This document shows positions 27,801 through 37,427 of a stretch of DNA of 64,000 nucleotides, one piece after another. The position numbers and the translations under genes are program-made. Every line of letters begins with the position of its first letter. The stretch's first letter is position 1. This DNA is from Mongoliibacter ruber (GTDB lineage Bacteria > Bacteroidota > Bacteroidia > Cytophagales > Cyclobacteriaceae), in NCBI RefSeq assembly GCF_003003005.1, contig NZ_PVTR01000001.1, positions 393,108-457,107 of the forward strand. The letters run 5' to 3'. The notes beneath the pieces were generated by a model. The model was not told the origin of the DNA. It was given only the letters and a program-made list of their open reading frames with translations, and did no database searches.

Positions 27801-28355
27801 AGACATTCATTCATTACAGCTCAAAAAGAAGATCTGGAAAAAGCTAAAAACTCTTTGATCGAAACAATTAAGGAAATCGATCAAGTGGCGAAAGAGACAT
27901 TTTTGGACGCTTTTGGCAAGATCAAAGAAAACTTTATCAAGGTATTCCGCTCTTTATTTACAGAAGAAGATCAATGTGACCTTACCCTGCTTGATCCCGA
28001 TAATCCACTTGAAAGTGCAATCGAGATCATTGCCAAACCAAAAGGAAAAAGACCTTTGACGATCAACCAACTCTCAGGTGGCGAAAAGACCTTGACGGCT
28101 ACTTCTCTCCTATTTGCCATTTACCTGCTTAAACCGGCACCATTTTGTATTTTCGATGAGGTGGATGCACCACTGGATGATGCCAATATTGACAAGTTCA
28201 ACAACATCATTCAGACCTTTTCAAAAGAATCCCAATTTATCATTGTTACCCACAACAAAAGGACAATGGCCAGCACGGATATCATCTATGGAATCACCAT
28301 GATAGAGGCAGGAGTTTCCAGAGTGGTGCCTGTAGATTTGAGGGAATTGGTATAA
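24816..28355 (+). pseudogene. smc: Chromosome segregation ATPase SMC interrupted by one in-frame stop
   Basis: One continuous reading frame of 1180 codons, normal for SMC (about 1180 aa), except for TAA at 27291-27293 (codon 826). Before it: Walker A GPNGCGKSN at 31-39, the coiled coil, and a hinge at about 505-680. After it, in the same frame with no other stop: the return coiled coil, the signature LSGGEKTLTA (about 1087) and Walker B FCIFDEVDAPLDD. Both halves look under normal selection. CAA to TAA would be a single C-to-T change (Gln). SMC heads need both ends, so an 825-aa product should be inactive unless a second product starts downstream (for example ATG at 27480). Possible causes are a sequencing or assembly error, a recent nonsense mutation, or readthrough. 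Confidence 0.85.
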
Positions 28356-28579
28356 AGAGGTTCAGGTTTAGATTTTACTGAATTATCCGATTAATGACAG
28401 ATATTTAGGCAAGTTTTATCTCTTAGGGGTCTAAGCTTAACACATTTGTATCAAGCCCTTTATTGGTAATGGGATTCCAAAATTCCTGCTTTTGGATCAA
28501 AAAGGAAAAATAATTGCCCATCTGCTGACAGGCCGTCTTTAGATATTAGAACCACAATTGACAAGTACCTTTAAAATGT

Positions 28580-28612
28580 AAAGAGAGCGAGGAAATTCCC
28601 CACTCTCTTTGT
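28580..28612 (-). terminator. Probable terminator of the ABC exporter gene (possibly bidirectional)
   Basis: Inverted repeat AAAGAGAG (28580-28587) and CTCTCTTT (28603-28610) with a partly paired loop, just past the ABC transporter stop and between two convergent genes. Confidence 0.6.
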
Positions 28613-28614
28613 TT

Positions 28615-30384
28615 TTATATCCTTGCCTGGTAAGTGTACAGTTGGTAATACCGTCCTTCACTGGCGATCAATTCATCATGTTTTCCTTGCTCGGCAATCC
28701 TGCCCTGTTCTATAACCAAAATCTGATCGGCTTGACGGATAGTACTCAACCTATGAGCGATTACAAAGGTAGTCCTTCCCCTCATCAACTCTTTTAAAGA
28801 AGCTTGAATCAAGGACTCACTTTCAGTATCAAGGTTAGAAGTGGCTTCATCCAAAACCAAAATTCTAGGATCTGCCAAAATTGCCCTAGCAATGGCTATG
28901 CGCTGCCTTTGACCTCCTGATAACTTTACGCCTCTTTCACCAATCAATGTATCCAATCCATCCTCAAACCTATCTGTAAATTCATGTACGTGCGCTGCAG
29001 CGACCGCTTGTTGCAGTTGCTCCTCACTTGAATCAGGCCTGGGAAATAGGATATTTTGTTTGATCGTACCTTCAAATAAAAAGTCATCTTGCAACACTAC
29101 TCCCAACTGAGACCTGTAAGAGTCCAATGTGATTTTTTGCAAATCGTGTCCATCCACAGTAATGATTCCTGATTCAGGATTTAAAAAAGAGGCTGCCAAA
29201 CCGGCAATAGTGGTTTTCCCCGATCCCGAAGTACCTACCAAGGCAGTCACAGAACCCGCCGGAGCATTGAAACTGATATTTTTGATCACATCTTTCCCCT
29301 CTTCATATGCAAAGGATACATCTTGAAAAGTCATATTTCCTACAATTTTCGGGAGGGCGATTGTCCTTTGACCTGTTGAATTTTCTAAAGGATAATTCAT
29401 TATTTCTTCAGTCCTGTCCAATCCCGCAAAAGCCTCTGTAAACTGACTTCCAATATTACTCATCTGTACGATAGGAGCTATCATAAATCCTAGGTAGAGC
29501 GTAAAAGCCAAGAAATCACCAAAAGTCATCTGACCATCCATTATCATATACCCACCAATACCCATGATACCTGCAGAGGCCAGGCCTAGAAGAAAAGTAG
29601 CAGAAGATGTCACAATACTTGTGGCCGTGAGACTTGATTTGACATTCAGAAATAACCTTTCTACGCCTTGCTCAAAAGTGAGAATCTCTTGGGCTTCAGC
29701 ATTAAACCCCTTGATGACGCGAATTCCACCCAAGGTTTCTGTTAATCTACCTGTAACTTCTGCATTGATTTTACCTCTTTCACGAAAGATTGGCCTGATT
29801 TTGCCAAAAGCTTTTAATGAAATCAATCCAAAAATAATTACCGGAACCAACACATAAAGTGTCATCAATGGGCTGATATAGATCAGCAAAACCAGCGAAA
29901 TCACTGCAGTAAGCACTCCTCCAATCATCTGGGCAAAACCTGTCCCAACAAGATTTCTGACACCTTCTACATCCGTCATGATCCTGGATACCAACTCCCC
30001 TGTTTTGGTATTGTCAAAAAACCTTATAGGCAATTGGATGATGTGTTTTTGAACTTGAGATCGCAGCTTAGCAATCAAATGCTGAGCTTCTACGCTTAAA
30101 ATTTGAGTCAAAGCGTAAGAAGTGACAGCTTGAATGGTAATGGCAGCTACCACTACTATTACCAACCACTTTAGCATCTGAAGGTCGTTGGAAGGTATGA
30201 CATCATCTATGAGGATTTTACTTGCCCCGGGGAGTACCAATCCAGAAAGTCTTGAAATGACAATTAAAAATAACCCTAAAAACAACTGTTTTCTTCTTGG
30301 CCAAATGATGGTTTTGAAAACATGGCTCATGGTGACCTTGCTTTCGGTTTTCTTTTTTGTAGTCATAGCTTTTCTAAAATCCAT
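28615..30384 (-). CDS. ABC exporter, fused permease and ATPase (MsbA-like)
   Basis: A 589-aa half-transporter. Residues about 30-320 contain six membrane segments of a type-I ABC exporter fold. The nucleotide-binding domain from about 345 has Walker A VGTSGSGKTT, the signature LSGGQRQRIAIARAI, Walker B ILVLDEATSNLD and the H-loop FVIAHRLST. It should act as a homodimer exporting lipids or hydrophobic compounds. The lipid-A-core flippase MsbA is the nearest well-known type, but substrate cannot be read from sequence. The start at 30384 or the second ATG at 30366 are both possible. It is convergent with smc. Confidence 0.9.
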   Translation of the reverse strand: MDFRKAMTTKKKTESKVTMSHVFKTIIWPRRKQLFLGLFLIVISRLSGLVLPGASKILIDDVIPSNDLQMLKWLVIVVVAAITIQAVTSYALTQILSVEAQHLIAKLRSQVQKHIIQLPIRFFDNTKTGELVSRIMTDVEGVRNLVGTGFAQMIGGVLTAVISLVLLIYISPLMTLYVLVPVIIFGLISLKAFGKIRPIFRERGKINAEVTGRLTETLGGIRVIKGFNAEAQEILTFEQGVERLFLNVKSSLTATSIVTSSATFLLGLASAGIMGIGGYMIMDGQMTFGDFLAFTLYLGFMIAPIVQMSNIGSQFTEAFAGLDRTEEIMNYPLENSTGQRTIALPKIVGNMTFQDVSFAYEEGKDVIKNISFNAPAGSVTALVGTSGSGKTTIAGLAASFLNPESGIITVDGHDLQKITLDSYRSQLGVVLQDDFLFEGTIKQNILFPRPDSSEEQLQQAVAAAHVHEFTDRFEDGLDTLIGERGVKLSGGQRQRIAIARAILADPRILVLDEATSNLDTESESLIQASLKELMRGRTTFVIAHRLSTIRQADQILVIEQGRIAEQGKHDELIASEGRYYQLYTYQARI

Positions 30385-30705
30385 TCAAAACATGGGACTC
30401 GACGAAATTAGTTCTATTTTGGTTAGAAATAATATCAATGCCAACTCAATACGGTTGATTGATAGGCTATAATATATTATATGATTATCCGCTTCTTTGT
30501 TGGGCGGATAAATTCACAAATCAACCAACTGATTGAGAAAAAACCTGCTACTGGTAGGTAGGTATCAATTAATAACTTGTCCTGTGGCGGATCCAGCTCG
30601 CCTCCCGAAGGGCAGGTATCTAAATGATGAGAAAAAAAACGTAATCTGCTTAATTGCAGAATTGCGGACACACATGATATTTCAATACCTAAACATTCAA
30701 TTACC
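30385..30705. other. Intergenic region with a GC-rich hairpin patch
   Basis: 321 bp between divergent genes. Most of it is AT-rich. A GC-rich patch at 30581-30616 has complementary ends (CCTG with CAGG, GGCG with CGCC), and a small ACCT/AGGT stem precedes it at 30543-30559. It looks like a small interspersed repeat, but only one copy lies in this window. No convincing gene was found. Confidence 0.4.
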
Positions 30706-31965
30706 ATGAGAACCTTATTCATTGTATTGCTCCTTGGATTGTTTCTTCAGAGTTGTTCGAAAGAAACTACTAGCGATTCAAGTCAAAACCTCCTTAAGGT
30801 CGGTGTATCCAAAGCCGTTATCAACCCTCCATTGGGAAGTTTCATTGCAGGGGATAAGCAGAACAGGAAGTTTACAGGTGTTTTGGATAGTCTCTTTGTA
30901 AAGGCATTTATAGCCTTTGATGGTTCCTCTTCTTTGGCCTTGGTCACGGTAGACTGTATAGGACTGATGTATAGCGACTTGCTAAAAGTCAGATCAGAAT
31001 TGACTCGAATGGATTTTCCTATTCCATTTACACCCGAAAGTCTTGTTATCAGTTCTACCCATACCCATTCTGGTCCTGACGTGGTAGGGCTTTGGGGTAA
31101 AGATTACAGCGAATCAGGTGTGGATCCTGATTATTTGGAAAAACTGATCAACACTATAGCCTCTGAAATCTTGAAGGCTTCACAAAATCTGATCGAGGTA
31201 GAAGGAAAGTATGCCATGACTACACATGGAGATGATTGGGTAGAAAATATCAGTGAAGAAGAAATTGACAGGTCAATCACTACCCTGCAATTTGTAGATC
31301 TTGATGGGAATAGCATTGTTTCCTTGACAAATTTCGCATGTCATCCAACATACTTAGATGGTATTGTATCAGAAGTTTCTGCTGACTATGTAGGAGGTTT
31401 TTATAAAGGTATGGAAGATGTATTTGGTGGTGAACATCTTTTTCTTCAAGGTGCTATTGGGGGTTGGATTCAGCCTAATGATAAAGATGGAAAGCATCAT
31501 ACAGCTATCAAAAGAGGGGGAGAACTGGCAAAGGCTACCATAAGTGCATTGATAAACAAACCCCAAACGCTTAGGCAAAATCAAATCATTTTTAAAAAAG
31601 CCTATGTTTCCTTTGAAGCAGAAAACCAAGCTTGGCAGCAGTTGGCAGAAATGGGGATTTTTAACCGGTCAATCGGAGAAACAGTAGAGTCAGAGGTTGC
31701 TTGGTTCAGCATAGGTGAAGCTACTTTTGCTACACACCCTGGAGAAACAGCTCCACACTATAGCTTTCAAACGAAAGAATTGATGCCACAAGGGCCAAAA
31801 TTTGTTTTGGGATTGGCACAGGATGCGTTGGGTTATATCCTCAAACCTGAATACTTTGAAAACCCAGAAATACCCCATGCTCCATATCTCACTAGTATGT
31901 CTTTGGGTAGCAAAACAGGCCCCAAGTTGATGGATGAATTAAGTGCATTGTCAAAGGAAGAATAA
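30706..31965 (+). CDS. Neutral/alkaline ceramidase-like lipoprotein
   Basis: A 419-aa protein with a lipoprotein signal (LLLGLFLQSC, Cys at about 17). The enzyme domain is the N-terminal part of neutral ceramidases: AVINPPLGSFIAGD near the start, then the zinc-site motif SSTHTHSGPD (about 126-135) and a second His in NFACHPTYL (about 208). Full neutral ceramidases have a further C-terminal domain; this protein lacks it, as do many bacterial family members. It would hydrolyse the amide of ceramide-like lipids or another amide at the cell surface; the exact substrate is not known. It is convergent with the next gene, with 3 nt between stops. Confidence 0.8.
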   Translation: MRTLFIVLLLGLFLQSCSKETTSDSSQNLLKVGVSKAVINPPLGSFIAGDKQNRKFTGVLDSLFVKAFIAFDGSSSLALVTVDCIGLMYSDLLKVRSELTRMDFPIPFTPESLVISSTHTHSGPDVVGLWGKDYSESGVDPDYLEKLINTIASEILKASQNLIEVEGKYAMTTHGDDWVENISEEEIDRSITTLQFVDLDGNSIVSLTNFACHPTYLDGIVSEVSADYVGGFYKGMEDVFGGEHLFLQGAIGGWIQPNDKDGKHHTAIKRGGELAKATISALINKPQTLRQNQIIFKKAYVSFEAENQAWQQLAEMGIFNRSIGETVESEVAWFSIGEATFATHPGETAPHYSFQTKELMPQGPKFVLGLAQDALGYILKPEYFENPEIPHAPYLTSMSLGSKTGPKLMDELSALSKEE

Positions 31966-31968
31966 TTT

Positions 31969-34191
31969 CTAAAATCTAAAAGTATAGGCTAGTTTTATAT
32001 TAGTCCTGTCTTCAATGGATATAAACCTTTCCATAAAACGCTGCCAATTGTGATTGTACACCACAAAAAAGGTGTTTCCCGGATCTATTACCCATGAAAA
32101 CCTGGTGTTGGTTCCTACAAAATTAGTGATATTGTCATATTGTATATTAAAATTGAGAGACACCCAAGGGGAGAAATCATAGCCGGATACCAGTCTAAAT
32201 ATATGTGTATCAAAATCCCCCTCAGCTAGCCTTACTTGACTATGTTCCCAACTTGCTGTCATATTAAGACCAACAAACGGCCTCATAAATATATTGGCAG
32301 TTACATTGGCCTGTGTACCTGTCCAGAAACCAATCCGGGAGTATTCCAAGGTACCTCCTATTTTTCTAAAAGGTGCCGATGAGGCGGTCAAGACATAACC
32401 CAAATTCCTATAATCACCAGGCTGAATGACATATTCACCATCTCTTAAAATATCAAAAGGTCTGTCAAGCCACTCATAATTGTGGTCTAGTCTCACTTGA
32501 AAAATATCACCAGTTTCGAACCTTAACCCTAATATCCTAACTCTGTGGTTGACTGTTGCAGGTCGCCAATCCATTTCCATCAAATACTCAAAATAATACT
32601 GCCAACTCAATTCTCGTATCAAACTGCTTTCTTTCCATAAAGGATTGTAAGTAAGAGATGGCTGTAGCCTTCTGAATCCTACCCTTGGAGCAAAGCCTAC
32701 GGCGGGATCATAATTAATTCCAAACTCCCTGTAGGAAACATGTGCATCCCATGGTTGATTTGGGAAGTTGATCCTGCCACCTCTGACCGACCTGTCCCAG
32801 AGGCTGCTTTCGTCTCCAATAAATGTTTCAGTGTGTCCCACAAAAAATGCTTCCATCTGTAAGTTTTTATTTCCCAAAAATTTGGAAGTACTCAAACTCA
32901 AATCCGCTCCAAGTGTCTGTCTTACAGGCAAGCTGTCTCCGTCTGTATCTCTACGGGTATATACTACACCAATTGTACTTTCATCTGAAATATTCTGTAC
33001 TACCCTACCCACAGTGAAGTTTTCACCAGGCCTTTCGCCTTCTGCCCCTGTTCTTACCTGCAAAAAACCAACATCTGTATCTTTGATCCTTCCGATCAAC
33101 CTCCCTCCGTGACGGATAGGTATAGGCCTACCCTCTTGTAATCCAATTCTCCTACTAAAATACGGGTTTGGGCCGCTCGAAGGCGCAAACAAAAAGATAT
33201 TAGACCCTTCCAAAAAGAAGGCCCTCCTTTCTGGGAAAAACAGGGGGAATCTCGTAAGGTTTATTTGCCTGTCATCCACCTCTGTCTCCGCAAAATCTGT
33301 ATTGACCGTAATACCAGCTTTAAGGTTAGGGCTGATGTTGTAATTGATCTCACCCCCCATATTGTATTGATAATCAGCTGTTTTTTCTCCATTCACCCCC
33401 TCTCTTTGTCTCACTTGAGATGCTATTGCATAGGGTATTGCCTCTACTCCCACTCCTTGGTTTAATCGGTGTAAACCTACCAGCTTGCCTGCATCCTGCG
33501 GCCTATTGATACCTTGGTTTCTTTGAAAGCCTGTCCAGAGTACATCTTCATTTTTCCTTCTTATTGTGCGGAGAAAGTTGATTCCCCAAGTGTCATTGTT
33601 GGGATCAAAATTCAAAGTCATAAACGGAATACGGATTTCCGCTGCCCAGCCTTCTGGATTTTGAACAACCCAAGCCCTCCAAATACCATCCCAAGACCGA
33701 TTGATAGAAGTTCCTTGCCCAGTTCTCAGAATACCATCCCCCATGAGACCAAGTGGATTGATTTCGAAATAAAAAGATGACCGCTGATCATTATATGTGT
33801 CTAAAATAAACACAAACTTATCATCTGTATCCAGTGGGGAATCTCTTCTTCTCTGAAAGGCTTTGATTTTTTCAGGCTCTGAGTCAAAAAATTTGGCTGA
33901 TATATAGAGGTTCTGGTCATCATAGGCTATCCGCACTTCTGTTCGCTCACTCGCCGGATTGCCAGGAACTGGTTCCTGTTGTCTAAAACCTGTAGCCACT
34001 TGAACCTTATCCCAAAATGCTTCATCCGCTATCCCATCCAGCACTATGCTCTCCTCTGGCAACATACGATAGGCTTCCAATTCTTGCGCAGATATTACAC
34101 TGGAAAAAAGGGACAATAAAGAGCAGAAAAAGACAAAACAAATACTTGGCTTAGATTTCACAATACAAAATTGAATGATTTTGCTCCCCAT
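31969..34191 (-). CDS. DUF5916 outer-membrane protein with CBM9-like N-terminal domain
   Basis: 740 aa from the ATG at 34191 (the frame also opens at a GTG three codons earlier). There is a signal peptide to about residue 36 (SSVISAQ). Residues about 45-240 form a CBM9-like sugar-binding fold (VLDGIADEAFWDKVQ, RIAYDDQNLYISAKFFDSEP). The remaining 500 residues are the DUF5916 region of alternating beta strands ending in an aromatic residue (KLAYTFRF), as in outer-membrane barrels. Function is unknown; members are common in Bacteroidota and are thought to sit in the outer membrane. Confidence 0.8.
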   Translation of the reverse strand: MGSKIIQFCIVKSKPSICFVFFCSLLSLFSSVISAQELEAYRMLPEESIVLDGIADEAFWDKVQVATGFRQQEPVPGNPASERTEVRIAYDDQNLYISAKFFDSEPEKIKAFQRRRDSPLDTDDKFVFILDTYNDQRSSFYFEINPLGLMGDGILRTGQGTSINRSWDGIWRAWVVQNPEGWAAEIRIPFMTLNFDPNNDTWGINFLRTIRRKNEDVLWTGFQRNQGINRPQDAGKLVGLHRLNQGVGVEAIPYAIASQVRQREGVNGEKTADYQYNMGGEINYNISPNLKAGITVNTDFAETEVDDRQINLTRFPLFFPERRAFFLEGSNIFLFAPSSGPNPYFSRRIGLQEGRPIPIRHGGRLIGRIKDTDVGFLQVRTGAEGERPGENFTVGRVVQNISDESTIGVVYTRRDTDGDSLPVRQTLGADLSLSTSKFLGNKNLQMEAFFVGHTETFIGDESSLWDRSVRGGRINFPNQPWDAHVSYREFGINYDPAVGFAPRVGFRRLQPSLTYNPLWKESSLIRELSWQYYFEYLMEMDWRPATVNHRVRILGLRFETGDIFQVRLDHNYEWLDRPFDILRDGEYVIQPGDYRNLGYVLTASSAPFRKIGGTLEYSRIGFWTGTQANVTANIFMRPFVGLNMTASWEHSQVRLAEGDFDTHIFRLVSGYDFSPWVSLNFNIQYDNITNFVGTNTRFSWVIDPGNTFFVVYNHNWQRFMERFISIEDRTNIKLAYTFRF

Positions 34192-34356
34192 ACCAGTCAC
34201 AATATTACAAATGGTAGTATTCGCTTTTTGGAAAAACTATTTGATTATCATTGGCAATAGTGAATAACAATTTTTTCGGCTTCCGTCCAATTGTTTCCTT
34301 TAGAGGCTGCAAAAGTGAAAAATAAAGTCAAAATTGCATCCCAAACACATGTACAC

Positions 34357-34887
34357 ATGAACTGGATCAAAGAACTTGACAATATTAACAAGGTAGTTTC
34401 AGAGGAATTTGCCTCAATTCCTGATGAAGTTTTGAATAAAAAGCCGGGTTCAGAAAAGTGGAGCGTCTCTGAAAACTTTCAACATATTATGAAAGTTAAT
34501 AATAGCTACTTTCCTCTTTTTGAAAAACTAAAGAAGGGAAATTTTCAAGCACCATTTATCGCTAAAATACCTTTTTTCAGCAAACTATTCGGCAATATGA
34601 TTTTCCAGTCTGTCTCTGATGGCGGGAAGAAAAAAGTTAAAACTTTCCCTGCTTGGCAACCTGAACCTGTGTTTTATGACAACACCATTTCTGACTTCCT
34701 TCAACACCAAATACTATTGGCTGAAAAAATCAAAGAAATGGAGCCTTTTACAGCAAAGAAAGTAATCATTCATTCTCCTGTAAATAAGCTGATTGTGTAT
34801 TCTTTGGATCAGGCAATTGATATTATTATTGCGCATGAATGGAGGCATCTCGACCAAGCCAAACAAGTTTTGGAAAATTCAAAATAG
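34357..34887 (+). CDS. DinB-family protein
   Basis: 176 aa from the ATG at 34357. The frame extends 22 codons upstream, but that part is basic and unlike the family. The four-helix DinB pattern is visible: WIKELDNINKVVSEEFASIP, then KKPGSEKWSVSENFQHIMKV with the first metal-type His, and IIIAHEWRHLDQAKQVL near the end with HxxxH. DinB-like proteins are metal-dependent thiol transferases or hydrolases in some cases; most have no known substrate. It is probably cytoplasmic. Confidence 0.75.
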   Translation: MNWIKELDNINKVVSEEFASIPDEVLNKKPGSEKWSVSENFQHIMKVNNSYFPLFEKLKKGNFQAPFIAKIPFFSKLFGNMIFQSVSDGGKKKVKTFPAWQPEPVFYDNTISDFLQHQILLAEKIKEMEPFTAKKVIIHSPVNKLIVYSLDQAIDIIIAHEWRHLDQAKQVLENSK

Positions 34888-34991
34888 CATCTTGTATCTT
34901 GCAGATTTGTAAGAAATCACTTCCTGAAATCAATCCTTTTAGCAATTATTTCTAATTTGCACTTATTCTGACACTGAGTAATCTTTCCAAA

Positions 34992-37427
34992 ATGCACTCC
35001 AACCTCAAAAAAGAAGTTCTACCCCATTTTATAGGCATCGCCATTTTTTATTTGATTGTCCTTTTTTATTTCTCCCCTGCAGTATTTGAAGGGAAAATTA
35101 TCTTTCAATATGATATTCTACAATGGGAAGGAGCTGCAAAAGAGATCTTGGACCATAGAGCTGAAACAGGCGAAGAGGCGCTTTGGACAAACAGGCTTTT
35201 TGGAGGAATGCCTGCATATTTGGTGAGTTTTGAGGTTCCTGGTGACATCACCAATTTCATCACAAAAGTGATCACTTTAGGCCTTCCCCACCCCGTCAAC
35301 TCTTTGTTTTTTGGGATGGTTTCCATGTATATACTGCTGCTTTCCTTTAAGGTCAGGCCAGAATTTTCCATTGCCTCAGCGGTGGCTTTTGCATTCAATA
35401 CTTTCCACATCATCAGTTTGGATGCCGGTCATAACGCCAAAATTTGGGCAATTTGCCTTATTCCATTGATTTTGGCCGGAATCCACATTGCCTTTGAAGG
35501 CAAAAAACTACTTGGACTAGCCCTGTTTGCTTTTGGACTACTACTACAACTCAAGTTCAATCACCTCCAAATCACCTACTATACGGTCATCATCGTACTG
35601 GTATATGGTATTGGCAGGATAGTACAAAGCCTTAAACATAATGAACTTCCTGATTTTGGAAAAACAGTAGCCATATTGTTGGTAGGCCTCATCTTAGCTG
35701 TAGGAGGTAATCTGAGTAGATTTCTCACAGTGCTGGAATATGGCACATATTCTACTAGAGGTCAAACCAATCTAAGCAGTCAAAAAAGTTCTCAAGATGG
35801 ACTCGACAAGGACTATGCATTCAATTGGTCACAAGGAAAAATGGAAACCTTAACGCTTTTGGTTCCAAACCTGTATGGACCTGGAAGTACCAAGTCTTTT
35901 CCGAAAGATCCTGAAACGGAGAGAGTACTTCGCAACAATAATATTGAGGTGGCTCAGGTAAAAGACAATATTGATTATGCCAGAAAATACTGGGGAGATC
36001 AGCCTGGTACCGGTGGGCCAATTTACGGAAGTGCCATCATGCTTTTTCTCTTTATTCTTGGAATTTTGTTTGCTCCCAAGCCCTACAAAGGTATTTTTCT
36101 AGCAATTGCATTGATTGGGATTATTTTGGCTTGGGGTAAAAATTTCCAAGGCCTCAACTATTTCTTATTTGATTACCTGTCCGGATACAACAAGTTCAGG
36201 GCAGTAACCATGGCGCTAAGTATCAGTCTTTTTGCTATTCCAGTTTTGGGAGCGCTAGGACTGGAGTATCTATTTAGAGGCAAAGAAAGAAAAGCAGCCA
36301 TCAAATCCTTAGCAATTGCTTTTGGAGTCAGTGGAGGCTTAGCTTTGTTATTTTGGCTATTTGCCGGTGCTTTTAACTTAAGGGCGCCATTCGATGACAA
36401 TTTTCCTGAATGGCTGGTTGAAGCCTTAAAAGAAGATAGAAAGGCTATTCTAAAATCCAGTGCCTTAAAAAGCTTTGTAATGATACTAATAGCCGCAGGC
36501 TTGGTATGGGCAGCTGTGGTAGAAAAAATTTCCACTTCTGTTTTAGGCTTAGGGCTTGCTCTGATTGTCATCATTGACCTTTGGACGATAAACAAACTCT
36601 TTTTGAATGAAGATGACTACCAATACAGTCCTGCAGAACAGTTTTTTGCAAAAACTCCGGCAGATGAGACCATTCTTAGAGACAATGATTACTTCAGGGT
36701 ATTGAACATCAATAATCCTTTCAACGAGGCCAGGACCAGTTATTATTTCAATTCAATAGGCGGGTATCACGGAGCGAAAATGAAAAGGTATCAAGAATTG
36801 ATTGAAAACGCTCTAAATCCTGAGATTCAGAATTTCGTAGCAAAAGCCCAAGAAGGTGAATTCAGCTGGATGGAACTGAGTGTGCTTAACATGCTCAATA
36901 CCAAATATATAATGGCTGGAAGAGCTGAGAATGCAGTTTTCCAAAATCCTGAAGCCAATGGCCCAGCATGGTTTCCAGAGGAAATCATGATTGTAAAATC
37001 CAATGATGAGGAAATTCAAGCTATCCAAACACTTGACACAAAAAGGAAAGCTACAATCAATGGTAATGAATTTGACAATGTTTTCGCGGGTTCCGGTGCT
37101 GTGGATTTAAGTAAAAATGAGCCTGGCACTTTGGAATATAATGTAGATGCACAGAAAGCAGGGTTATTGGTTTTTTCTGAAATATTTTATCCAAAAGGAT
37201 GGAAAGCGACCATCAATGATCAACCGGCAAGTATCATAAGGACCAATTACCTCCTTAGGGGAATAGTAGTACCAGAAGGCAAATCAGTGGTGAAAATGAC
37301 TTTTGAACCTTCTTCTTACTACTCGACCAAAATCTTTGTGGTTATATTTCAATACCTAGTAGTGTTGCTGCTTTTGGGAAGTATTTTCATGACTTTCAGA
37401 AAACCTTCCGCCGATGGTCAAGCCTAA
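34992..37427 (+). CDS. YfhO-family multi-pass membrane protein
   Basis: An 811-aa integral membrane protein with about 12-14 hydrophobic segments spread over residues 12-545 and one at the very end (about 780-800). In between is a soluble domain (about 560-770) with a beta-rich part containing FSEIFYPKGWKATINDQPA, which is the YfhO signature. YfhO proteins are GT-C-like and in Gram-positives help attach sugars to surface polymers; in Bacteroidota they are uncharacterised. It overlaps the next glycosyltransferase gene by 14 nt, supporting a role in surface glycans. Confidence 0.85.
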   Translation: MHSNLKKEVLPHFIGIAIFYLIVLFYFSPAVFEGKIIFQYDILQWEGAAKEILDHRAETGEEALWTNRLFGGMPAYLVSFEVPGDITNFITKVITLGLPHPVNSLFFGMVSMYILLLSFKVRPEFSIASAVAFAFNTFHIISLDAGHNAKIWAICLIPLILAGIHIAFEGKKLLGLALFAFGLLLQLKFNHLQITYYTVIIVLVYGIGRIVQSLKHNELPDFGKTVAILLVGLILAVGGNLSRFLTVLEYGTYSTRGQTNLSSQKSSQDGLDKDYAFNWSQGKMETLTLLVPNLYGPGSTKSFPKDPETERVLRNNNIEVAQVKDNIDYARKYWGDQPGTGGPIYGSAIMLFLFILGILFAPKPYKGIFLAIALIGIILAWGKNFQGLNYFLFDYLSGYNKFRAVTMALSISLFAIPVLGALGLEYLFRGKERKAAIKSLAIAFGVSGGLALLFWLFAGAFNLRAPFDDNFPEWLVEALKEDRKAILKSSALKSFVMILIAAGLVWAAVVEKISTSVLGLGLALIVIIDLWTINKLFLNEDDYQYSPAEQFFAKTPADETILRDNDYFRVLNINNPFNEARTSYYFNSIGGYHGAKMKRYQELIENALNPEIQNFVAKAQEGEFSWMELSVLNMLNTKYIMAGRAENAVFQNPEANGPAWFPEEIMIVKSNDEEIQAIQTLDTKRKATINGNEFDNVFAGSGAVDLSKNEPGTLEYNVDAQKAGLLVFSEIFYPKGWKATINDQPASIIRTNYLLRGIVVPEGKSVVKMTFEPSSYYSTKIFVVIFQYLVVLLLLGSIFMTFRKPSADGQA

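Noticed and set aside
27408-28355. Separate 315-aa gene after smc
   Set aside because: It is in the same frame as smc with open codons right up to the TAA and begins only at a TTG; it is the C-terminal part of smc, not an independent gene.
30477-30722. 81-codon minus-strand frame
   Set aside because: It runs across an intergenic hairpin patch and overlaps the ceramidase-like start; it looks like translation of a repeat.
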